Shown here in pieces: positions 33,452 to 45,400 of a stretch of DNA of 64,000 bases (the stretch's first letter is position 1; every line of letters begins with the position of its first letter). The notes beneath the pieces were generated by a model. It did no database searches. It saw nothing but the letters and a program-made list of their open reading frames with translations, and had not been told where the DNA came from. The DNA comes from Phoronis australis (taxonomy: Eukaryota; Phoronida; Phoronidae). The position numbers were made by a program, and so were the translations under genes. The stretch is from NCBI GenBank assembly GCA_002633005.1, contig NMRA01000340.1, forward strand, positions 357,435 to 421,434, written 5' to 3'.

Positions 33452-36400
33452 GTAAGTGTGGCTCTCTATCTTAGTAGGCGTTTTGACTGTAACAACATGA
33501 AGCCAATCAAAAGTATACATTCTACGTGCTGTAGAGGTCGAGGGGTGTTTCTAAAGAAGCGACATTCGACAACTTGATTTTGAGCAATAAAACAACAATT
33601 ACATCTAGAGAGTTTGGGGCTAGTTTGATCCTTTTTCAAAAAAAATGTCATATTGTGAAGACCAGCTGCACAAGTAAAAAGCGCTGGGACAGAAGAACTA
33701 TCAATCGGTGCTGTATAGGATTAAACCTCCATTTATAACCAAAGTTTTATTTTCGCAATGTCCAAGGACAGACCTTGACCCAACCCCGTCCAACTTCGAT
33801 CAACTTCTGCCATGAGAATAGTCTTATCAACAATATAGATAGTCAGAATAAACGATAAATGACAGGTGTGTGTGTGTGCGCGCACACGTCTGTGCGTGCG
33901 CGTGTTTGCGTTCCGATAAATTTGGACATTGAAACGTTTAGATTTACATTTTCAACATCACCTATTGAATATTATACAGGTATAGAATTTTAGTGTCTGA
34001 AACATCAAAATTAACTTCAAATCGATTCTGTAGAAAAGGGTGGGCACAATTACATATTAGGCGCCGAACGTGTCCTTCTGAAAACTTCCCCAGCTCCAGC
34101 TAGTTTGGTGCAAAAATATCGTGTGACATCTCGTCGTAGGATTCAAGAATATAAATGAATGTCATGTTGCCTTGAAGCACGTTGTCCTACCTGAATGTAC
34201 ACATGTTAGTTACCATGAAACGCGGGCCATCTTGTAGAACAGAAGCGCGAAGTTTTCTAATAAGTGAAAAGTGCACTTTTGATTTCAAATCTGTTCTGCT
34301 GCTTTGCAAATCACATGATTACTGTCAAGTGTCGTTAAAGTTTCATCTTTCTTCTTTTATTACGTATGGTCTTTTGCGGAACATGCCTCGAGGCCGAACT
34401 TTCTCCGTTTCCTCTACATACAAGCCAATCATATACCTTCTTCTTCAGAGCCTCCAGACGGTTGGTTGTCGTGAGGCTCCTAAAATATTCTTATTAGCTA
34501 TATAGGCCAGTAAGACAGAGTTGGTTCCGGCCTGTACCCGAACTCATATAACAGGCCCTGCAGGTACAGTTCAGTTACGCTAGTGTCTCGCTAGAAAAGC
34601 AAGAGCTCGTGAAATTCCGCGAGACATCGCCTTGTACTTTCAATGAGACTAGCATGTAATTTTGACTAGACTTTTCTGGCCGCGTGACAGTTGTGGAACT
34701 CGACGCCGCTCAAGTAGACACGCGCATTCGTTTTCATCCACTGTCTAGCTCGAACCTTCTTTTAAAATCCACACAGAAGCATTCTAGTAAGGTTTTAAAA
34801 TAGAACTTGCACGTTAATTCCTTATCTCTGTGGTTGCTTGGTCAAATTAGTTAAAAATACAACATATACTGACGATGTGAATGTGACGTAGGTTGAAAAT
34901 TGCCAAATGTTTTTAAGAACGAGTATTGTGTCGAAAATGATACGCCGGAAATCACTCAACATTGTCCAGTAAGTACCGTGACGTGGTGTTGAGGAATAAC
35001 ACTGCATGGTGTGGGAGATGCGAACCCTCAAAGTACGTCATTAGTGCAAAAGTCACCTATTTGCAGATCTTTTGTTTTCAAGCATACAAGTTGTCAATGA
35101 ATACAACTACACTTTGTTTATCCTAGATAATTTCAAATAGCATTTCGTTTAGTTCCTGCCATATATTAGCATAGACAGGAGCCCGCAAATACATCTTTAA
35201 GCCCCTTGGCTAGTCAATCAGCCACGATCGCCTAATTATCAGGTTACTCCCCACACCTATTTGAGAATTGACAACTACAGATGAAAGCGCTCGGAGGAGC
35301 GACACTTGACGAAATTGCTTGAAAAGATAAATGGTAATGATGATGGTGATGATGTACATGATGATAACAATCACATGACGAATGAATTTGTCAGAAATAA
35401 GTAAGAAATATGGTCTTGTTCAATAGAAGGTACACTGAGAAAAGCTGTTGTTGTAACAGTTCATTTAAAGAATGAACCTCAAAAAATTCACATGCAAAAA
35501 TTCACGTCATTTGCTCTTCCCGTTCAAAATGACACACTAGCACGATTGAAAATTGATGAAAATGCGTCGATCAGCCATTTTAAAAACAACTTCCGGATAA
35601 GCAGCACTCGATAATAGCTTCGTCTATCACATGAAAGATTTCGAAGCAATTGGTCCTAGAATGAGCCCTCTACAGGACAAAGGTTTTTGTCCCGAAATCG
35701 AGGTGCGCATACGCGATGGCTGATATTTCCGCTATCTTTAATTAGAAGTACCTGTATGATGCAATGATTCTATGGATTTTCAACTGTGTACGCTGAATAT
35801 TGCGACCTCTATGAGCATTTGAATCTGAAATGAAAAAAAATGGCCCTCACTTCCGCCATCTGCAATCTGATCATGACAAAAAACAGTGTGGTTTTAGCTC
35901 TCCCGAAACTAGAGGTTGTGCATGAATATCGTGGGAATTGGAAAAAAATGTGACCTGTTGAGTCCGAACATACAAAAAAGTTGATGGCAGAGCAACATAC
36001 TTGGCGATATTTATTTTGCCAAGTAATAAAGAGCGCTTTCTCGTCAATTTAAATATGCTATGATTCCCTTTTATTTTTCCGTTGTAAAGGTTGTTGTTCA
36101 TTCGCATCGAATGTTTTTGTCGTGAAGGTACGCGAATGCATTTTCACGAGGTGTGCTGATTGCAAATTAGATCGAATATCCTCCCATTACCATACGAGTT
36201 GACAAGAAGACACCTCCCCCTTTTAGAGAGAAAGCACCTATTTATTGGGAGCTTCTACATAAATGATTTAGTGACCCTTAGCCATAAAGAGTTTCCGAAA
36301 TAGCAAGTACATGAAAGAGGGACATTCAACTCAGTCAGAATTTGTAACTTTGCATGGTTTCAAATACCAGTCACGCTTCAAGGCAATTTAGCTCACGAGT

Positions 36401-39400
36401 GATCGATAACGTTGACATATTATGATGGTCCCTTAAGAAACAAACATGAACCTTTCTACGGAGGTATGTAGCAAGAATGAGCTTTTTCCGAGTTCCAACC
36501 CATGAATACTTCCGTAGGAAATTAATCGGAAAGTCATCCTTTGAAACAGGAATGTGGCCACGAAAAAGTGCCCCAATCGAGCACCACATCTCTCTACATA
36601 AGTGTCCCGGTGGTGCTTGTCAGACGACTTTGAGTATTTTATTCTGAAACGCTATTAAAGAACATCACCACCCGCATGTTTTGGCTAATAGAGTTACAGA
36701 AAAGGCGACTTAAGGTTCACTAGGTGGCACTACCCGTAGGTCCCGTGACCTGTGACTTCCGCTTTCATGCATTTTAATTTATTATTTCTCCAGATATGAC
36801 ATAAGGCTTCTCTCTGGTGTGTTGACAAAAACGGAATTTTAAGATAACGAGTTGGTGTGCTTAGACTACACACACTTTATTTTAGGGTATAGGGTATTGC
36901 TCATCATTTATTGCAACGCCCATTTCTAACCATGATGCTTATGATGAAGATGACAACGACGACGGTGAAAACGACGACAATGGCAGTGGTGAAGAGGATG
37001 GAGATGAAGATGAGGAGGTTGAGAATGGGGGTAAATAGGACGACAATGCCACCATCAGTCACTTTATTGTTCAATTTGTCAGTTCCCTCAAGGTGGGTTG
37101 AGATTTGTAGACCACAAGACACTAGTTTGTACCAGCGGCAAAAATCACTTATTCAACGGCAAAAACTGAATTCAGTTTCTTAATTCAACTCTCCAACTTT
37201 GTGGTCGCCATTTTGCAAGGATAGGCCAGTAAGTTCCCGAGCATAGTCACGTAACACTCGCCTTTCACTCGCGTGATTTTGCGAGGTCTTTCGAGTTCTT
37301 CCCTTGCTCGCAAGAAACTAGGTCTACCGGACGCTCCCCAGATTTATCCAAATAATCAGGGTACATGTACATGAAAGAGTTCTGCATGAATTAATACGCA
37401 TAAATAAAAGATCTCGTTAGAGTCAACATGGCTACATCGCGACGATCAGTCATATTACACTTAAATGCACATCGTGCATGTACTGTACGCTATATTCTTC
37501 AACACAGTATACAGGGAAATTGATTTTTAATTCATGGGTGTCTAAGTTTAAGGCACATTTCTTAGGGTCTATTTCAAAGCCTAATTGCAGGCTACTAAAG
37601 CGCACTATTGTAGCAATACATTTCATTGGTTTCCACATGTTACAACATAAAGGACACAGTCACGGTGCCATGATTCTTTTTACTAGTACCGGTGCCAATG
37701 TTGCAGACTTTGGCGACTGTGTTTTTCAGTACAGGAGATTTCGGCATGAGGGCAGGGGGGTTGCAAACAACACCGGCTTTCAAATTCAAAACTACACTAC
37801 ATGGAAATCAGTGTAGCCGTTTATGTCGCAAATGGATTTGACTAATGGTACCTTATTTGTAAAGCAGTAATCGTGAATCACGGTGATTTAGAGGAAAATA
37901 TTTTCAAAGTACCATCGGTTTCAAACTTGCTTGCAAACAAAATACTGGTTTGAACTAGTTTTGCTTTCCCGTTCGCGGACGTGATTGCAGGTGACAGCGA
38001 CACGAACGTGATCGTCTGTAGCAGACGATGGGTAAAATCGTGTTCGATGCTTCTTATGTTCTATGTATTGTTACAACCTTGGTCATGTTTATTTTTTATC
38101 ACGTAAATGTTACTGAGCAAAAACATACGACTGGTTATTCCAGAAGCGTTCATTCATCAATAACCAAAGGACGTGGTTTCTCCAGACAAAGAGCTAGCCA
38201 GTGAAACAAAGATTGTGTTTATTAAGGAAAAAGAAAGTCTATTAAAACCGTGGAAGTTACACAAAACGCGTTATAATTAAAAAATTTCAATTCTTTCTTC
38301 TCTCGTCCATGAGCTCATAAAAATCACTCAGGTGCTTTTGCGAAGTCATCGGCAACTGGCCGCTAGGGTATATTATGGCCGCCATTAAGTTAAATTTCAA
38401 AAACACATCTCGTTAATTTTTCATACGAACTCGCCCGAAAGACAAGTTTTAAGTTGTCCAGTACGAGGACTAGATTTTTTACATTATTTTCGCAGTTGAA
38501 CATCAATAAAATTTGTAATGTGACCGCCAGATGCCATGGGATCTGAAGCGTTCTCAACATGATATGCGCGCGTATGAAGTTCAGGCGGCAGTAGCTTCTG
38601 GTCCTATACAAAGTCATTTTTCAGCTCAGTGAGTTTATTGTGAAACAACAAATGTCTCAACTGCAGTGTACGCCATTATCTCCTCAGTTTGAGAACATAA
38701 TCATAGTGTGTTGACCAAGTTGTTCCAAATTCTGGATAGACGGGCTGCAGCCTTCCTCGTCCTTCTCGGTCACCTCGCTAGAGCTCCTCCGTATCATAAT
38801 GAACTTTCCGATCTTCCAAACTCTGTCATGAGCCTTTAAGGACTAGGGAGGGTACAAATTGCCCAGAAGTCGGCCAGCAGCCTGACCTACGCCACCTGGT
38901 GGTCACATTTGAAAATGGCTGTTGGGAACAGTGAAAACATCATATAAATTCTTTTACCTCATCATGCTTCAAGAAATTACTGTTTACCGTGTTTCAACAT
39001 GATGAACCTCTTCAATGTAATTTGGAGTGTTTCAAATACATAGAATTTCATGTCGCTTTTAAGTTAACATGTCTTCCTTTGTTAACTAATGTTACCTGTA
39101 ACCCTATTTCACAAAAAATGCTATTTTAAAAATGCGGATCGAGAGAGTTTCATATAAATCTAATTTCATAAAAATTGTTGTTGTTTTCTAGTGAACACGC
39201 CATTTTTAGAAAGGTTGTTTCTATACGTGCAACCTGTCAATTCAATTCAATTTTCCCGCAAAAGTTTTACCACAACGCGAAGCGCTATTGTTTGTCAAAC
39301 CCCACACTTTACCGAGTGAAACGACTGTTGTTTCAAAGTTCCAAATATATCAATGTAGTTTTAAGCAAGTTACTCCGTGACAAATACGACGTTGTCTGTG

Positions 39401-42400
39401 ACTCACTCGAAAGTGACTCGCTACTGAACTCCACACGCAGCGAATTACGTGGATTTCGCGCCTCAGGTTTCAGGGTTTAAATACGCTAATTACTTTCAAT
39501 ATTAAATTACGTTAATTACCTCTTTCCTTTTTGATGAATTTAGCGCGATTTTGAAAAATTAAACTAAAGAATCAAAATTGAGTACATTACAGGGGTGGGG
39601 GACTGACTCAACAGTAAAAGGTAGTTTGGAACATAAACTGAGAACAAAATGGTGGGTGTTCGTCTGTTGACACAAAATTCGGAACACCTTATCTCGGGAA
39701 TGAGTACTCCGATTTCAATCGTGTTTGGGCTTTTCTGGCTGCGCTATATCTTAAAGCCCACTCTCAATAGACAAAATGCATATCAATCTGTATTGTTAGT
39801 CAAAGTTTGCGTCCTGTTTTTGTTGTACTACTCCATTTACTATGAGCCCGTTCCGGCCATCACGACCCCAACGTCAAATAACTTAAGGTGGCGCTCGCGT
39901 GAACCGAATTAAGCTCGCATGACATCATTAAGACGGATACGAGGGTGAAATTCTTCGACAGAGAAGAGATTGTGCGTTCACTGACTATCAGCACCGAATA
40001 CAAATCATGAATTTCGAATGTGTGAAAATTGGAGATAGAATTAGGTGGTTATATTAACAAAATACTACAGCAAATTAAAAGTTGAGCCGTACCCGCCGCG
40101 ATTGTGGCCACAAGAGACCTTGAATCCTACAGGCACGTTGACTCCAGCATTCATGAACTCTGCACAGAATTTACTGTTCAAAAATACACGTACTGTAAAT
40201 ATCAAATTGACGCTTTGTCTACTCTGCGTCAGATTTAATGGAAAAACAGAGTCTCAGACTTTTTATGAGAGTTTTCGTTATTTTTTGTGTTTAACTTAAA
40301 ACTCAAGTCGCATTATTCTTCGAAAAGTGCTAAACAGTGAACGTATTTTAGCGATTAAAAAACATCGTCGCTAGTTATGCAAAATCCCTTAAACGGTTTT
40401 TGAGCATTTTTAAAGACTTATTACAGAAAGTTTGTTAAATACTGGCGAAAGGACTTCTCCTATCAACGTACATGTCGAAAATCATATTTTGACAAATGCG
40501 CATGGTCGAGTGACCACAACAATGACATAGCGCTTTCATGACAATAATACATTTGTCGCGACTCCTTATCACAGAAAATCTATACTTTCATGTGTTGACA
40601 GTCGCTAATTACTTGGATGTTTGTAGAACAATAAAATATTTTATTGAGGGCTGAAGGCCTGAGGGGTAAACGTAACATTTAGAATGATATTCAACATATA
40701 ATATTTAAAATGTTGTCCGGCGGCCATACTCAGTAACATGTTCACATGCACATGACAAAATTGTCCAAAATATATTCCGTATACCCGAGAAGATATACTT
40801 TGACGTTTTACGAATTCCTAAAATCAGTACATGTACATTCAATAGGGCGTCGGGCTGCCATATTGGAATTCTTGGTATTCAGTTGTGAAAACCGTGCAAG
40901 ACAATAATTATGTTTACACTCGAAAACGACAATAGTCTGATATAACGTGCATTTTGAGAACCAGTTTGATGCCCGTTATTTAGTGGGGAAAACTGGTTCT
41001 CAAAATTCGGGCGGGTTATATCAGATCATTACCCTCGAAAACTTATAGTTGGCCGCATTTGAGACGAATTTCGGACGAAACGTAGAGAACATGCTTTTGC
41101 GTAGCGCTCATAATGGATTTTCACTCCCTAACGGCTAAGTCCCGGCGACTTCGAATTTTTATGACTTAACAGCACATTTCTATTCATTCCTAGAGGAATT
41201 CACTTCCTGTAATCGAGACCAACGATACTTCAATCTTTTTATAATTCTGACGCGCGAATTATGACACCCTCTGTAAGGCTCTACGGTGTGATTAGATACA
41301 TGTGCAGCAGTGTTGAAAAAAATAAAAATACGCTTCTACGTTGAAACCATTGTAACTGTATACAACATTCTTGGTAAATTTGTCGATAAAAAGTCTATCA
41401 CAGATGAAAAATTAATTATTTATTGATCAGTCATGAAGTGAACAATAAATACCCAATCATCTTTAATGTCAAACGTTTGGCACCAAAACTATAGAATACC
41501 TATACATGCGTAGAAACAATGCTTATAATGTAGAAGTAGAGAATACGTGCAACTGTTAAGACCTGGCAGCCTGATGTCAAATTTTTTCCGTCTCTTGACT
41601 AAACCTCTGTGACTGAACTGAAACAACTCCGAGGGATAGTTTGAGGCTACAAAAATAGACCATTTGTTGAAAACCCCTGTGACAATACGCCGGACCGACT
41701 AATCGTCCTCTTTTCTAACCTTCCGGCAGTTCAATAACAAAGTCGGTTTTTCTGATAAATTACACTTATTTACAAAACATCTACCAAGAGCATTTCAGTG
41801 ACTGTGTGAATTTTGTTACGAAATCGAGCGGTCTAACGAACTATGTTGAGTCTCGGATGAAAGGTCTAAACTTATCAGCCGTTCTTTGCGTTTTTGGGCA
41901 AAGTGACATGTCATGTGCGTTACGCAAGAGAACACGGGTATGGGCACACATGGAAAGCTCCCAGTAACAAGCTAATGTAACGTAGGCAAGTTAAGAGACA
42001 AGTAGCAAATTAAACGTGAAATACTGACAAATAGGAACTAATGAAACCTAAAATAAGCGGAACTTTGACAGCAGGATATTAAGATTGCGTGCAAAAAGAA
42101 CAAAATGAATGGAATCATGAACACATACATTAGCCACACAGCAATCGATAGAAAACTAATTCAGTGAACTGGAATTTTTCTGTTGTTAAAGAATTTCCGA
42201 AGTCGTCTAATCTAAACATTAAATTGGCGGTATTATACGTGTAAACGAGTTAGTGCTTGATAAGAGGTAAATTGAAGTCGAGCTTGAAATTTCCCCTCGC
42301 GCTATACGACTGTAAATTCAGAACGTGACTCGAAACATTTTATTAACTATCGGACATAAGATTTTCCGTTCATTTATAAAGACGGAATATTTTTAAAGCA

Positions 42401-45400
42401 AAAACCAGCCCGATAATTAAAGTAGAAAAATGAAATATTTTGTCAAACTACTTCTCAGTACCCATTTCAGAGACTGAGTATGGGCAGGGCGTGTAGCAAA
42501 AAACAAAATCCGCAAAATCTACAAATCGTTAATTCTTGCCGGTGTCTGCCAGATATTCGTAGAAATCAAAACCGGTGTCCTCACCATAAATACTCATAAA
42601 TATTCAGCCATACAGTAGAGTGTGGAGTGTTTGGATGCTACTGCAAAATTAGTGGGTTCGATTCTGCGCCGAGAAGATCCCCTTAATAATGCGCAAGTCA
42701 AGTGCAAATAATTATGTACAATGCAGATTGTCTATTTCACTATTGTCATTTATGAAATCATGTCGAATTGTGCGTAGTACATGTATTATAGTCAGCAGAC
42801 TAGGGTTACACTACGTTTCTTCTCAGTGCTCTCTTTTTACCAGAGATGTGCTGTAAATGTCCATGCCATGACATCAGGGGCCCATTTCTAACATACCCAG
42901 AATTGTAAACTTATCTGTCCTCAATTTCTCACCCTTGGTTCATGAACCTTGGTAATTGGCCCATTATGTTGTGCGCCCAGCAAAGCTAATGAAGCAAAAT
43001 ACTGGCTGTGGACTAATTTCTAGCTTTAGGTTATAAAAGTCGTATTTCTTTTCTGATTTTCAAAATTAAAAAATCTGAGTTGTTTTCACGACCTATTCAA
43101 ATTAGACACTCAAACCATTTCAAATTCGAAACTTGAAAAATACTATTTTCTCCCCCAATGTTTTCAATCATGTTTGCGCCGATTGTCGAAAGAACAATAA
43201 CATCAGCTGACCCTAGAAGGTTTCTTTAAAGATAGCGGCGGATTTTAAGGTTGAGTTGCCCGAACTCGACCGGTGAGGTTGTCAGCGTTAGATTCTCTTC
43301 ATGGAACAATGTGAGCCTTTCAAGTAGTAACGGGTGCAACTGATCACATCAGATTGGATAATAGAGACCTCTAGAGGACGAGTAGGCAATTTTAATTTCG
43401 TTCAAAAAGTATCCCATTTAATCACATACACTGTAAAGGTCTTTTTACCAGATCAAATGTTCCTCTATGCCAACTGGTGTGAAGAAGAGGTACCTCCCAG
43501 TACCAACAGGTGGCGGTAAGAGCCATGGGTCCCACGTGAACAGTCCCTATTGATTTCGAAAAGTCTCCCATTTGGTCTTTGTCATTTGACTTTAGCCAAA
43601 AGTCAGAAATCTGACTACGAACAGCCAAAAGTTGTTTGTTGTGTCTTTGGCATTTCTCAAAATGTCTGTCTCCTGTTCATTCGAACAGACTATTCATTTC
43701 CGTTTTTAACTTTAAGTTGTACACAGATTTTCTGACTTCCGGTCTTCATTAGCCTGAATTTCGTGAAATAGGCTAAACAATCCGTAGACTGATTTTAGCC
43801 ATTTGCATCAAAGTTGATTGAAGAATGGATTTCTGACAACATTAGTTTGACATACATGGTAAAATATCATTTAGGAACCAAATTTTTATTGGATTTTCGC
43901 AGACTCTTATGCATGCAAATCAAAAAGCATCGAACCCTTTAAATATTTAGTCATCAATCGCCGCCCAATATAAAAACTTCACGACTTTTAAATTTCCGCA
44001 TGTTGAGTTTTAAGGTTTTATGAGAAGGAAGAATTTTCAAGCATTAATATTTCGGCGGATCTGGAAGACATGTACACAAATGACTGACCATGAGCTTTCG
44101 GAGAAGAGCACGAGTCGGGGTACCCACAGGGGATTTGGCCCTCCATCATTTTCTGATATTATGTTAATTCTAATACATTCCAGCATAAGGCGTTGCAACA
44201 ATTTTGACTAAAACTTGTATCAACAATCCAAGAATCTTCATTCTCATTCCAGCCAAAACGAAAACGAGAACACCGACTTTGATTTCGTTGTGGCAAATTG
44301 TGTTTATTTTCGTCGCTACATCGACAAAATAGTGATAAACCTAGAACAAGATCACATATAAAAATATAAACTAATGTTTCATCAATATTTCTGAATTGTC
44401 TATGTAAAGACGCGATCGTGAAAGCAGTTAAAAATCTCCAGCAACGCAAACTGGAAAATTCTAGACATATGATGAACGTAATGTTAGGTGTGTCTAATGA
44501 CAGTTATCTTTATTCGGTCTGTGACATAAAAAAGGATTAGGGAACAAAGGTCGTTCAAAAAGCCTTATGAAATTTAAATTTCAATATCTCGAAAACGAGA
44601 AAATAGAAGAAAAGCGACTTCGATTGCAAGTTGCTTAGCTCCACGGACTTGAGTGTGACGTTTGAACGTTCCCAGCGCTAGTGTGTCATGTCCACCAACA
44701 CGAGAGGTTCTTGTTCAAACATGTGTCATATCTGCGCTACTCCGATGACCCGCGAGGAAGTGAAAAAAAAACAGCGTGGTCAAATATTATGTTTTCACAG
44801 CTACCACAAATGCAACGCCTCGACATCCCTTATTATACCATGAACCACGGGAAAACGAGCAGGTAATCATTTGACGATTTTCCACACTAAACAAAATGAA
44901 GGACTAGTGACGTGATTAGTTGTCCCTATTTGACGTAGTATGTAAATGTATCGACCAATAAATGCTTGAAACTCGAGATCAGCTAACTCGCATATCGTCT
45001 GGTAGTGTTTGCGGGTGTTCTGACTTGACAGCTGATCGACTGCTGGAATTGTTTTTTTTTTGTGTTTTGATATGAAATCGGTGAATTTAAGCACATTCAG
45101 TCATATCATAAGCATTACAAATACACGGTCAAGGACATTTAATATCAGTTATTTTCTTACTTACATCTCTTTTTAATTGTAAGAAGCGATTTCACTGTGA
45201 ATCGTGCTTTATCAAACCAAAGCATTAGAAAATATGTTTCAGACACTACTAATTTGCAAGTTTGGTCCTGACGTCATCATCAATTCATAATGACAGTTCA
45301 GTGTCATGTGATATTGAGTGAGATGAGTTCTGCAGTCATGCTATCTTGTAATTATTTGTGACAAAACATTGTGTTGTCCTTAACGCCTCTTAACACTTTT

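Noticed and set aside
36886-37038. Acidic Asp/Glu-rich frame (DEDDNDDGENDD and onward)
   Set aside because: It comes from GAY/GAR trinucleotide low complexity, has no in-frame ATG and stops after about 50 codons.
39649-39912. 87-codon plus-strand frame with a hydrophobic middle
   Set aside because: No family resemblance and no splice or promoter context; hydrophobic frames are common by chance in AT-rich DNA.
42610-42680. tRNA-like B-box (GGGTTCGATTCTG)
   Set aside because: No matching A-box at the right distance and no cloverleaf can be drawn.
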